Made by a program: the position numbers and the translations under genes | Notes under the pieces: model-generated | Database searches by the model: none | What the model saw: the letters and a program-made list of their open reading frames with translations, nothing else | Told to the model about the DNA's origin: nothing | Origin: Adiantum capillus-veneris | Lineage: Eukaryota > Streptophyta > Polypodiopsida > Polypodiales > Pteridaceae | Assembly (NCBI GenBank): GCA_014529385.2 | Contig: CM043950.1 | Location: forward strand, 158,180,545 to 158,244,544 | DNA length: 64,000 bases | Reading direction: 5' to 3' | Part shown: piece after piece, positions 14,135 through 24,665 of the stretch | Layout: every line of letters starts with the position of its first letter | Position numbering within the stretch: position 1 is the stretch's first letter

Positions 14135-14305
14135 TTAAACAACTTGAATGAAATTATGATCTACCTCTTCCATTTCTTCGTCGATGGCCCGTGAGATGGC
14201 CGGTATTTGTTCCTCCATGGGAGCTTTTCCCTTTCCGTTCACCTTGCTCGTTCCTGCCTCGTGGTCGTGGGCTCCACCAAAGCGAGTCCTCTTAACCGGG
14301 GCCAT
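14135..14305 (-). CDS. Small basic/acidic open frame in the nested insertion (56 codons)
   Basis: Starting at the ATG at 14305 on the minus strand, the frame begins MAPVKRTRFGGAHDHEAGTS and continues with KGKAP and an acidic end (AIDEEMEEV) to a TAA at 14135. The GTAGAT inside the GAG|GTA codon pair could be a splice donor, so the frame may be a first exon. The start resembles the basic beginnings of gag proteins, but I do not recognise a family. It may be chance. Confidence 0.3.
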   Translation of the reverse strand: MAPVKRTRFGGAHDHEAGTSKVNGKGKAPMEEQIPAISRAIDEEMEEVDHNFIQVV

Positions 14306-15859
14306 TTTAAACTTACTACTTTAAGTAATTAACTTGGGGAAAAGAGCTAATGTCCGTAAGCGTCATAACAAGCCAAATGATAGATTAGCAACATCAAACA
14401 ATGCCTGCTACATGAGAGGTTTAGATTTTTCCATATAGCAATCATTATGGATGACACATAATCCTATGGGAACCGGCTCTAAAGATAATTACTCGGCTTA
14501 CATGATTAAGAATAATAGGATTTCACTAATGGAATTACCAGAGAGATGAATTAAGCACGATTAATCTCTTTCCTAGCAATTAGAGGGTGCAGAATCACCG
14601 CATGCATAGGTGTGAGAAAAACCACCTCTTAGAGACTTAATGACAGATTAATCTTACCTTAATTATATCTTAATGCATAACAGAGATGGATCTAAATCAG
14701 CTACAATATTAATGCGTGATAGAAAGAGTGATTCTCATCAATCTACACAATTACCAGCTTACAGATTAATTTCTATGCTACCTAGAGAGAGAAATTCTAA
14801 TAATCCTGCACTAATCATTAATTAAGAGTGATGAATGGCTGATAATTCAGCTATGGGATGATGATTACATAATAGAATATGGTTAAGGAGAATTTAGAGA
14901 GTGATTATAGAGAATTATGACTAGGAATAAGCATAATAGACGAGAAATTTAGATGGTAATGAAAAGGATTTGCAGAAAGCATTAATTAGACCGTGGTTAC
15001 CGTGATTAAAGGTTGATAATCCTCTCGATTCTCTGATCTAATCGAGCTTCTTGAGGCGAGAATTCGACAACACCTCCCTCCTTGCTTCTCCTTCAAAAGG
15101 TGTGTGTTCCGGCAGCACCTTCCCAGAGTGTGTGTAGGTGTGTGTGTGTGTGCACTGTGTGTGAGCATATGTATGTGTGTGTGTGTGTGTGCAGGACTTT
15201 AAATAGGCTCCTACAGGCTGAAAATCGACCAGCCTTGCTATTTGCATCTGGGGGAGCACTGAGTCTCTGCATTGGCAAGTCCAGTTCCCCTACCCACCAA
15301 GTGTCCAGTTGGCTTGGTTAACTGGCTTTAACACTTAGTTACTGGCTTGGAAACTCTCCCAGGACTCCCACAAAGACAGAAGGCGCCCCCTAGCTGCTAA
15401 AGCTGAGCTGGAGTGGGTTGGAACCTGTTCCCACACAACCTCGGGCCCCCGGTATCTCCCCGGACAATTTTTAGGAAATTTGGTTCTAGGCTAAAATGGG
15501 TCATACGAGTCAGATTTTGATGCCGAAAATTGCTATACGAAGCTCTAATTAAGACGTACTGGCTCGAGTACTTGCCATATTTAGCAGCCCCCGGGGTCCG
15601 AAAATGTATTTTTTCAAATTTGGAGTACGGGTGCAGTTTTTCGAGACGGTCAAAACTGGATGGGTCGGGTGACCAAAAACTTACTATATTTGGAAAATTT
15701 TCACTAAAATTATTTTAATTCACATTTTGAAGATTTATAACATTCTAAACATCATGGCACTGACAGAATTCGAAAAACTGCTAAAAATAGTAACTTTTTC
15801 CATTATGATCATTTCATGGTACAAGGGTGCTCTTTTTGGTTGGGGTCAGAGACCTTACA

Positions 15860-18456
15860 TAGAATGGGCTTTTAGTGCAGAGTTCACTTATGATCCTCAT
15901 GTCCATGATGCATGTTTGTCAGCTGCTACAGATGCTCATGTGTGGTACTTTGATAGTGGTGCTACAAAGCACATTACATCTCATCGTGACTTGTTTAACT
16001 CTCTTGAGGATGTCCCTCATGGAAATTTAGTGACTTGTGCCAATAATGCCTCTTATCCAGCCAAGGGAGTTGGAAAGATTTTGCTAACTACTATAAATGG
16101 CAGTTCTTTCACACTTGTTGATGTATTGTATGTACCTGGTATGAAGAAGAATCTTTTGTCTGTGTCTGCACTTGCTAGACCTGGTCTTGTAGTCAAATTT
16201 GTGCATGGCAGATTACAATACATGATCTCAGCTTTGGTGATGAAATTGTTGTATCTGGAATTTTATGTCGTGGGATATATAAGCTCACTTTGTATGACAA
16301 GTGTGGACAAAATTTTGCAAATGCAGTTGTGGATTCTAAGGCTATTTCATATGCAAAACTTTGGCACGCACATTTTGGGCATTTGAATTTTTCCAGCTTG
16401 ATGCGTTTGAAGAAATCTGATATGGTTGCTTCTTTGATGCCTCTTGAAGCACTTGTCAAACATTTTTGTGAAGGCTATATTTTGGGTAAAATGCAATATT
16501 CGAAGTTTCCAAAGGATGGTTCAACTAGGGCCACATGCAGGTTGCAGCTTGTGCATAGTGATGTTTGTGGGCCCATGCAAACTCCGTCCTTGGGCAATTA
16601 CCTTTACTTCGTGACTTTCATTGATGATTACTCCAGGCATGCATGGGTACATCCACTTAAAGCGAAGTGCGACGTGTTTATGTGCTTCAAACAATTTCTG
16701 GCTATGGCTAAAAATGTCTCAAAATGTACTATGGGCACCCCCCGTTCAGATCGAGGGGGGGAGTATATGTCTCATGAATTTAATGCATTTTTGGCTAGTC
16801 GTGGGGATAAAACACCAATGTATATACACCTCAATAAAATGGTGTTGCTAAGAATAAAAATAGGTCTCTTACAAAAATGGCAAGATGTATGGTCAAAAGT
16901 CAAGCTTTACCACATTCGTTTTGTCTTGAGGCTATTATGTGTGCCACTTATGTTCTTACCAAGTGTCCTACGAAAGCTTTGCAGTCTATGACTCCATATG
17001 AAGCATGGCATGATAGAAAGCCTTCTATTGAGCACATGCATGTTTTTGGTTGGTTGGCATATGATTTGGTGCCACAAATGCAACACAAAAAATTGATGAT
17101 AAGGCTATCAAATGTATTTCTATTGGTTATAGTGTTGAAAGAAAAGGCTACATGTTGTATCATCCAAAAACAAAGCATATCTTGGTTTCACAGGATGTAG
17201 TGTTTGTGGAAGATTCTGTTCAACCCTTACTATCATATACTAGAGACAATAATGTAAACTCACATGACATTTATGACACTTTGTTGCCTCTTTTCAATGG
17301 TGAAACTTCAAATGTAAATTCCAATGAGGCAAATGTACAGCCTATGGGGGTTTCTGAGAATGTTACAGGTCAGCCTATTACTGATGCAAATGCACATGAT
17401 GTACTTGATGAGGAAAGGGCTAAAATGAGCAGACTAGAGGTATGCCTAAATGACTAGTGCATATTTTGCATGACAGTAAATTGGATGCACCGTCGTACTC
17501 GCTCAAGTTCTCTCCTTGCATCTTATGCATCAAATTTTTATGCTTTGGCTGTGTCTAGCTTATGTGATGTTGAGGAGCCTCTGTCTTTTGATGAAGCACA
17601 TAATTCAAAAAATTGGATGGCTACCATGCAATTAGAATATGATGCACTTATAGAATATGACACATGGACTCTATGTGATTTTCCTCCTGGCAAAAATACC
17701 ATTGGTGCGAAGTGGGTTTACAAGTTGAAATGCAAGCCGAATGGTGAGATTGGTCGCTATAAGGCTTGACTTGTTGCAAGGGGTTAAGCATAACAAGAAG
17801 GCATATATTATGAAGAGACTTTTGGTCCCACTTTATGTATGACTACTATGAACTTTCTATGTGCATTGGCAGGTCATTTTGGTTGGGATGTACATCAGAC
17901 AAACATTGTTACTGCTTTCTTGAATGGTGACATACTTGAGGAAGTTTATATAATGCAGCGTCATGGTTTTGTCAAGAAAGGACGAGGATAAAATTTGAAA
18001 ATTTATGAAATATTTGTATGGGTTGAAGCAATCTCCTATGCTTGGTATGAGAAGGCTGACACTCATTTAGTCAAACGAGGCTTTCGTAATAGTCCAACAG
18101 AAAGCACATTGTATATAAAGCATGAGGGTGATGTACTTCTCATTGTGGTGCTCTATGTGGATGATTTGTTGATCACTAGACCAAATGAGAGAAACATTGT
18201 TGAATTTAAAGATGATTTGAATGCTACTTTCAAGATGAAAGATTTGAGGTTGTTGCATCATTACTTGGGTGTACAGTTTAAGCAGTGTGATGGCGGTATG
18301 TCCTTGTGCCAGGCAAGTTACATAGAGACATTGCCAAGTAAGTTTGAACTTGAGGATTGCAAACCTATTGCCACTCCCAGGAAAACAGGTTTGAAATTGA
18401 GTCTTCATGATGCTGGTGGTCCTGTTGATGTCACCCTTTACCAAACTACTATTTGA
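15860..18456 (+). pseudogene. copia-1 pol: protease, integrase, reverse transcriptase, broken
   Basis: Segments in order: protease with WYFDSGATKHITSH (near 15945), GAG-pre-integrase with WHAHFGHLNFSSL and a degenerate CX2C, integrase core with HSDVCGPM and RSDRGGEY (first two catalytic aspartates), a degraded region where the catalytic glutamate is expected, then MTPYEAWHDRKPS. The reverse transcriptase begins with WMATMQLEYDAL and AKWVYKLKCKPNGEIGRYKA and is broken by stops near 17767 and 17990. It carries the YVDD catalytic box at 18154-18165. The frame ends at 18456 within the linker before RNase H. Several frames are used, so it is inactive. Confidence 0.9.
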
Positions 18457-18465
18457 TGCCTTTGG

Positions 18466-18656
18466 AAGATGAGAGAATTATTCCCTAACCATGTCACTCG
18501 TGCATGCCTTTGTGGAATGTACATTCCCTTCTTGACTTTTGATGTGCAAATTTATCACAAGGCAGAAGTAATATCAAGGTACCCAAAATTACTTTTGTAC
18601 GTGACATTACTTTTCTTAACACCGTGCCCGCTTGATGTTGGGGCACTAGATTGATG
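18466..18656. repeat. Dispersed repeat R, copy 1, right part
   Basis: Homologous to 19860-20065 (ACCATGTCA, TTCTTGACTTTTGATGTGCAAA-like text, CCCAAAATTACTTTTGTACG). Together with 10580-11528 it restores one continuous copy of R, which shows that copia-1 inserted into R. Confidence 0.85.
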
Positions 18657-18689
18657 GCTAGGACCTAGAAAAGTGGATAACGTGAATAT

Positions 18690-18692
<3 letters not shown>

Positions 18693-18758
<66 letters not shown>
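18693..18758. repeat. (GA)n microsatellite
   Basis: A GA run of about 66 bases preceded by CTAGAAAAGTGGATAACGTGA, a leader that also precedes the GA runs at 36073 and, in part, at 37349. Confidence 0.95.
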
Positions 18759-18761
<3 letters not shown>

Positions 18762-18775
18762 AAGTGGCAAGAAAG

Positions 18776-18945
18776 ATGGCAATTATGGAGGGGAAATGAG
18801 TAGTAGCAGACTTGTAGTAGGAGAAGGAGCTAGGGCTGACTCCCATGAGAAAATCATCACTCATGCACGGCATCAAGGATCTAGTGGATGGAGACCTATA
18901 TACATGAGTCCCACCTTGTATGTACACCCTCCTGAGCGCCCTCTC
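18776..18945 (+). pseudogene. Pseudogene fragment of dioxygenase exon 1
   Basis: This stretch aligns base for base, with scattered changes, to the first exon of the dioxygenase gene at 37376-37540: ATGGCAATTATGGAGGGGAA, then GTAGCAGACTTG, CATGAG.A.ATCATCA, GGCATCAAGGA.CT.GTGGATGGAG and CCTTGTATGTAC.CCCTCCTGA. A TGA replaces a CGA at codon 8, so it cannot make the protein. It also shares the upstream GA tract and leader. It ends where repeat R copy 2 begins, so the scrap is carried within the repeat cluster. Confidence 0.85.
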
Positions 18946-20065
18946 ATAGGGGGCCCAAAAAACGTTTCTACATAGATGGCCTTCAGATAATGAGAGGGAA
19001 CCTTGACTGTGGAGATTTGTGCTTTTATGTGACACACAACACACTCTTCACTGAAAAGAGTTCCATTATTCTAGTAATTTGGAGGTACAGGTACCCAATT
19101 ATAGGGTACTATGGGTTATGGTGTAGGAAATGGTCCTTTGGTTACCCTTCCCTTGAATCCATGTGCCTGAATGGTGACCGACAGAGGTTAGGAGCCATGC
19201 AAGGGCATGTATTTTGAGCAAATGGTCAGTAGGGGACTAATCATCAAGTGTCGAGGGAGCCATGATAGATTCCGACTACTGACTTCTTGGAAAGTGATTG
19301 GCTACATACACATTAATTTGTGTGACGATGTGTGTAGCTGTGTAGACATTCTACCTATTGACGTGTCGATGGAATTTGACTGCTTTGAGAGATATATCCT
19401 CTATCTCTTGTAATAGTGCATGCATTGTTGCTTTAATTCTAGGTCTTGAGGTGTTAGCTGATAATTGATGGGGGTTTGGGTGATGGCGGTTGAGTTGGCA
19501 ACAATTCGGCGATCAAACTTTGCAATTCTACACAAAAACGACATGTAGATGGCTCGTAGATGGACGACAGGGATGGGTTTCTCCTGACCTAAAATGACGG
19601 GGGATGCACTGTCAGCTTCTTATGGAAAGATGACCCGGAATTCGATAGCCCTCTGCAACTACATTTAGCATGCGTATGGGCAACACTCTAATGAAGGTTG
19701 ACCTTAGCTATATCTTCGACAAGCATGGAGGGGACGGGATCTTTGGTGGGATGATTGAGCACCATAGATTTCGGGCAAAGTATTCTCGAGTACTCGAGAT
19801 TACTTCACTCCCTTGCCCCTGCCCTCTCACATTGAAGAATTGAACCCACGACCCATGGGATGAGAGGCATATGCCATAACCATGTCATTCACGCACACCT
19901 TTGTAGACTGTGGGTGTCCTTCTTGACATTTGATGTGCAAACGTATCACAAGGTGGAAGTAATATCGGGTACAAAGTAAAGTCGGGGTACCCAAAATTAC
20001 TTTTGTACGCGACATTACTTTTCACAAGACATGACGCTGAATTGATATTGGGGCCCTAGATTGAT
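18934..20065. repeat. Dispersed repeat R, copy 2 (uninterrupted)
   Basis: Collinear with 10580-11528 joined to 18466-18656. It acts as the paralogous empty site for copia-1. On the minus strand, 19890-19838 looks tRNA-derived: an A-box-like TGGTTATGGCAT and a B-box-like GTGGGTTCAATTC about 35 bases apart. The family may therefore be a SINE or contain one. No coding sequence is seen. Confidence 0.8.
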
Positions 20066-20148
20066 GGGGGAGTTTGGCTGGCCCCAACTATATCTCACAC
20101 GGGCGTGCATAATGGGATCAAGGACCCCCATCAATCTAGGGCCTCGAC
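20055..20148. repeat. Inverted repeat (hairpin)
   Basis: Left arm GGGGCCCTAGATTGATGGGG and right arm CCCCATCAATCTAGGGCC face each other across about 50 bases. This could fold as a cruciform or be the junction of two repeats in opposite orientation. Sequence related to 20690-20800 also appears inverted at 20150-20270 (CACCATAGATCTTG, TTATAAGTGACAC). Confidence 0.75.
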
Positions 20149-20562
20149 ATTAAGTGATCACCATAGATCTTGTCGCGAGTAAGGTACAAAAGTAAGCTCG
20201 AGTGTTTTCCTGTTGTGATGTGTTTGTGAGAGGGCGTGGCGGGGGGGGGGGGGTGTTATAAGTGACACAGGGTGGGAGTCGAGGGGTCTACGGCAGGGGT
20301 GTCTTTTCGACGGGCGGGGGGCTTTGGATCGTCGGATCAACGCAGCAGGGTGGGGGGTAAGGATTTATAGTCGCAATGCTTTCAACATGTCGCGATAAGC
20401 AAGCTGGATAGGGAGAGCGAGTCCGGAGTGAAGGTTGGGGATTCGACTTGCGAGGCGACGGTGGGGAGCCAATTAATTTTGCATGGCGGAGATTCGATCA
20501 ACGGTGGATTGGTTTTGGACCATAGATCCCTTGACTCTCATTCATCTATATGTATTCTATAA
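20149..20562. other. Non-coding region with a G13 tract
   Basis: No gene is supported. It holds a run of 13 G at 20241-20253 and inverted echoes of the repeat to its right. Confidence 0.5.
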
Positions 20563-20709
20563 CAGCAGCCCGAGTACGCTTACACATGTCAATGTCTGCC
20601 AGTTGAAGGCTAAATGCCAAAAGTCACTTGCATAGGATAAAGAGGGGGAGCGAAAGAGAGAGAGAGAGAGGCTGCATTCGGCGGCCGACCGTACTCGTGT
20701 CACTTATAA

Positions 20710-20744
<35 letters not shown>
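20710..20744 (+). repeat. Run of 35 consecutive G
   Basis: An uninterrupted guanine tract. Related sites have shorter G runs (36308-36319, 36150-36160). It could form G-quadruplexes or reflect assembly or slippage length error. Confidence 0.9.
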
Positions 20745-20745
<1 letters not shown>

Positions 20746-20970
20746 GAGTAAATGCTGGCACCCGAGTTTATTGCCCAAGATCTATGGTGCTCAATCATCT
20801 TACCGTGGATAACCTCCTTCCATGCCCGTTAGAGATATACCTGAGCTCTGTTGGTCTCGTTACTAATTGACACCTCCTTTTAGGAGGTGGGATCAATGGC
20901 TCACGATCACCGGTTGATTGTGACCGTTGGATTGCCTATAGAATGCAAAAGATTACCGCTTTCTCGGATC

Positions 20971-21032
20971 CAGGGCTTGAACCGGCTACCCTCTGCCCCC
21001 ATGGAATTGACTCCACCCACTAGGCTATCGCG
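20971..21032 (-). repeat. tRNA-derived SINE head (copy in repeat S1)
   Basis: On the minus strand it reads TAGCCTAGTGGG (a good RNA polymerase III A box, TRGCNNAGYNGG) followed about 35 bases later by GGTTCAAGCCC (B-box-like). The region downstream (GATCGTGAGCCATTGATCCC) is shared with the copy at 36551-36612. Confidence 0.65.
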
Positions 21033-21089
21033 CATTTGTTGAAAGGCACGTGTGTGGTAAGTTTATAGATTGCGGCGTCGTGGAAAAGT

Positions 21090-21255
21090 TTACACCTAGT
21101 TCACACCGAGTTCACATTGAGTTCACACCAAATTTGGTGTGTTGTGCAGACCCTCCCCAGTTCACACCAAGCTCACACTTTGTTCATGTTGAGTTCACAC
21201 CGAGTTCACACCAGATTCGGTGTGGTGCACATACCTCTCGAGTTCACTCCTAGTT
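21090..21255. repeat. Imperfect 11-bp tandem array (GAGTTCACACC)
   Basis: Many consecutive variants of GAGTTCACACC/GAGTTCACATT, interrupted by AAATTTGGTGTG. The same array occurs in repeat S copy 2 at about 36670-36835. Confidence 0.75.
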
Positions 21256-21305
21256 CAAACGATGATCGGACGGCCGGGATTTCACCCGCCTCGTGATGCC
21301 TACTG

Positions 21306-21627
21306 TGTAAAGAATGAGGATGCAAGAGAGCTACACAAGACAATCACAAAGCACATAGAGATGGAAAGCTTCTTCTTCTTCTTCACAAAAAAGAGAGTAC
21401 AAAATAACTAAGTGCTAAAGCTGAAAAGTAGCACATATGTACATGCGATCACTAAGTGTGAATTCGCTAGAAGCGTACTAGGTTGGCACTATAAGTGTAG
21501 TCCAGTTGTAGAATCACTGGCAGAGATCCTCCGTGTCGGTCACCTAACGCGCCAGTGAGTAAATGCCGTAAGCGGCCAAGACCCGTAGTGGATGCCAGCT
21601 CAAGGTGTAGAGCTCGAAATCTCAACA
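21306..21627 (-). repeat. copia-3 3' LTR (322 bp)
   Basis: It runs from TGTAAAGAATGAGG to ATCTCAACA on the plus strand. The adjoining CTCCCCCTCGAG at 21628 is, on the minus strand, the polypurine tract CTCGAGGGGGAG used to prime plus-strand DNA. Confidence 0.95.
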
Positions 21628-23365
21628 CTCCCCCTCGAGCTCTGCATGTCACAGAGTCCAAGCATAGTCCGGAAACGTCGAAGCTTCTCATCTCCGAGGG
21701 CCTTGGTAAAGATATCCACTATCTGCTCCTCTGTGCTGACGTAGACCAAGTCGATGTCGCCCACCAACACTCGCTCTCGAACGTAGTGGTAATGGACCTC
21801 TATGTGCTTGGTCCTGGCATGGAACACTGGGTTCCTAGCCAACTGCATGTTGCTGAGGTTGTCACAATGGATGACAATCTGTTGGTCCACCTGCACTCCC
21901 AAGTCCTCAAGTAATGTGCGTAGCCAAGCTACCTCGCACGCCGCAACTGCTTCACCTCTGTACTCGGCCTCTGTGCTCGATAAAGCAACCGTAGGCTGCT
22001 TTTTGCTGCTCCAAGTAACAACAGCACTCCCAAAAGATAACGTGAAGCCACTCGTAGATCTCCTATCAACAATGCTACCTGCCCAATCTGCATCTGTATA
22101 CCCATACAATGCTAATGGCGCATCTGCTGCATAGAACAATGCGTAGTCAAGAGTCCCTTGCACACACCGAAGTGTGCGTCATACTCCATCCAAATGTGGC
22201 TTCCTTGGAAGCTGCATGAACTGACTCTCCAAGCCTACTGTGTAGCTCAAGTCTGGCCTCGTGATAGTCAAGTAGATTAGACTACCCACAATCTTCCTGT
22301 ACATCTTGACATCCTCAACAACATCACCCTTCTCTGCACTCAGCTTTGCATTCACATCCAAGGGAATAGAAATTGGCTTACAATCAGCCATACCATACTT
22401 GACAACATATCCAAAGCATATTGTCTCTGTGACAACCATACACCCTCTGGAGTCCTGATCACCTCAATGCCAAGAAAGTAGTGCAACTCGCCCAAATCTT
22501 TCATTTCAAACTCCTGTTTGAGAAGACCCTTCACATGGTCAATCTCCATAGCATTGTCACCCACAATAATAAGGTCATCTACATATATGGTAATGATCAC
22601 AATTCCCACATCACTCTCACGTACATAGAGTGAATGATCAACAAGAGCTCTCCTAAAACCAATACTGACAAGATACTTGGCAATCCTGTCATACCATGCT
22701 CTAGAGCCCTGCTTCAAACCATACAAAGCTTTGAGAAGTCTGCATACATAATCTGGGTAACCTGGATCGACATAACCAGGTGGCTGATCCATATACACTT
22801 CCTCTTGCAACTCGCCATTCAAGAAGGCATTATTTACATCCATTTGATGCATAATCCATCCTCTAGATGCAGCCACTGCTATGACAGCTCTCACAGTCGT
22901 CATCTTTGCCACTGGAGCAAAGGTCTCCTCATAGTCTATGCCATACGTTTGTGCATAACCCTTTGCGACCAGCCTTGCCTTGTGATGCTCAATGTTACCA
23001 TCAGCCTTATGCTTGGTTTTATACACCCATTTATAGCCAATAGCTTTCTTGCCGCTTGGCAATGGCACCAACTCCCATGTGTCATTTGCTTCCAATGCAG
23101 CCATCTCTTCATTCATTGCATCATCCCAATGCACATTTCCAACTGCATCCTCAAAACATGTGGGCTCCACATCCTGTATCACCTTAGCCATGTAGGCTTG
23201 GTGATGAGCTAGATACCCATCATAAGTCAATTTCTGAACTGGATTTCTGACTGTGTTAGATCTGCGCGGTCTTGGGTCACTCCTTTGCCCTCTAGCATCT
23301 TCTTGTACTTTCCTTACACCAGGTGTCCTGACAGCCGAAATTCCAAATTCCTCATCAAGACTTTG
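21600..23365 (-). pseudogene. copia-3 reverse transcriptase and RNase H, frame-broken
   Basis: The reverse transcriptase runs minus from 23230: WDDAMNEEMAALEANDTWEL, KARLVAKGYAQ, DYEETFAPVAKMTTVRAV, MDVNNAFLNGELQEEVYM, LYGLKQGSRAWY and the YVDD catalytic box with flanking TIYVDDLIIVG. A frameshift near 22400 leads to the segment with KPISIPLD and GSLIYLTITRPDLSY (22439-22179). RNase H follows at 22163-21600 (GYTDADWAGSIVDRRSTSG, ALSSTEAEYR, HCDN, HARTKHIEVHYHYVRE). The frame ends a few codons inside the LTR. It is nearly complete but needs two frame changes. Confidence 0.9.
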
Positions 23366-24662
23366 TTAAGAACCATCTGAATCCATGTCTACATGTGAAA
23401 AACCTGATGATGCATCAGCCATAAAGGGAGTTTCATCAACCTTTTCCTTTCCTTTTCGTGATACATTCCCTGTGCCTGTTGGTGGAGTAACCTACATACG
23501 TAGTCTACCATTCCATGGCTTCTCAATAGAGCCACGAGAAGAGGACTCTTGTGGTCCACTCAAAACCTGTGACTATGGCCTCACATTTTGTACAACCACA
23601 TCATCTTTTACATCAGCCCCAATAGTGCCATGTGCATTACTGTACCAGCTGCTCATCTCATCAAAGACTACATCTCTACTCACTCGTAATTCTCGTGTAG
23701 TAGGATTGTAGCATCTGTACCCCTTTTTTTCAAGGGAATATCCCACAAGAATACATTTCTCTGCTTTAGGATCCAATTTCCTGCGCAACTCATCTGGTAC
23801 ATGCACGTAAGCTATGCAGCCAAACACTTTCAAATGTACCAAATCAGGCTTTGCACTTGTAAACTTTTCCTCAAGTGTTACCTCATGCACTGCAGCTGTA
23901 GGTGTCCTGTTCATAATGTACACAGCTGTATTTACAGCTTCAGTCCAAAAATGATGAGGCATGTTAGTCTCATTCATCAATGCACGTGAAACCTCTGCAA
24001 TGTTCCTGTTTTTCCTTTCTGCGACCCCATTCTGCTGTGGAGTATATCTGTATGTAAACTTCCTGCGTATAATCTGAAAAATCATTGGAGAAGTACTCTC
24101 CCCCTCCATCTGACCTCAATGTCTTGATTTGCATATCTGTCTCCTTCTCAATCATGACTTTGAAATCTTGAAAGTGACCAAACACTTTACTTTTGTTACG
24201 CATGAAGTAGACCCATACTTTCCTTGTATGATCATCAATGAAAGAGACATAATACCTGCAACCATGTATACTTGCAGTATCAGTTGGACCCCAAACATCT
24301 GTGTGCACCACCTCAAGTGGCTTTTTACATACATTGTTCTCATGTGGAAATGAGCCCTTTAACTGTTTTCCAAACTGGCATGCTGCACACACTTTATGCG
24401 TTCCATCCACCTTGAATTTGGGCAAACCTTTTACAATCTGTTTTGATTGCATGCTGCGCAATCTCTGATCATTGACATGGCCAATGCGTTTGTGCCAAAT
24501 GTCAACATCAGCCACAACACCTGTGCCCTGTGCAAATAATGCAGCTTTTACCTCAGGCATGTATACATTCAGCGTAAACATTCTGCCCACACATTTGCCC
24601 TCTGTGATCAGCTTACAACCATTCTGGAAATCTTCTACATAACAGCCATTCGAATTGAAACG
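23366..24662 (-). pseudogene. copia-3 integrase, broken by one frameshift
   Basis: The zinc-binding part shows WHKRIGHVNDQRL and CAACQFGK (HHCC). The core shows VHTDVWGP (first Asp), FIDDHTRKVWVYF, RSDGGGEY (second Asp), and after a frameshift near 24060 the TPQQNGVAERKNR motif with the catalytic Glu. The C-terminal part has HLKVFGCIAYVHVPDELRRK and CILVGYSLEKKGYRCYNPTT. A stop near 23573 separates it from a low-complexity linker that leads to the reverse transcriptase. Confidence 0.9.
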
Positions 24663-24665
24663 AAC

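Larger units (their letters stand above)
13088..15859 (-). mobile_element. Nested 2.8-kb TG...CA insertion in copia-1 (solo LTR or non-autonomous LTR element)
   Basis: The insertion starts TGAGGTCCCCACCCC and ends GGGGTCAGAGACCTTACA, so the two ends are imperfect inverted repeats of about 15 bases with TG...CA termini. TAGAATG stands on both sides (13081-13087 and 15860-15866), a likely target-site duplication, slightly longer than the usual 5 bp. Copia-2 shows the uninterrupted sequence (GATGCAGAATGGGCTTTTAG) at this place. No gag or pol is present. On the minus strand there is a TATTTAAAG box near 15197 and a small reading frame at 14305-14135. I favour a large solo LTR, but a non-autonomous element is possible. 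Confidence 0.7.
11529..18456 (+). mobile_element. copia-1: Ty1/copia retrotransposon, decayed, 3'-truncated, with a nested insertion
   Basis: The order is 5' LTR (11529-11756), Met-type primer-binding site (11759-11770), gag, protease, integrase, reverse transcriptase, which is the Ty1/copia order. The element stops inside the RNase H entry region and has no 3' LTR. The flanking dispersed repeat R resumes about 10 bases later, so only the right end of the element is missing. A 2.8-kb TG...CA element lies inside the gag-protease junction (13088-15859). Many stops and frameshifts make it inactive. The LTR matches that of copia-2 (45318-45446), so both belong to one family. Confidence 0.9.
20563..21305. 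repeat. Dispersed repeat S, copy 1 (left flank of copia-3)
   Basis: Repeated at 36160-36892 with the same order of blocks: AGCCCGAGTAC, CTAAATGCCAAAAGTC, GATAAAGAGGGGGAGCGAAAGAGA, GAGGCTGCATTCG.CGGCC, CGTACTCGTGTCACTTATAA, a poly-G run, then GATCACCGGTTGATTGTGACC and the CACACC-rich array. The left copy ends GCCTACTG exactly where copia-3 starts. It contains a tRNA-like SINE head (20971-21032), a 35-base G run (20710-20744) and short tandem repeats (21090-21255). Confidence 0.85.

Noticed and set aside
16193-17178. Minus-strand frames across copia-1 integrase
   Set aside because: The plus strand has clear integrase motifs; the minus frames are shadows.
20149-20340. tRNA or rRNA gene in the GC-richer stretch
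   Set aside because: No cloverleaf or conserved rRNA block is visible; the region is an inverted echo of repeat S.
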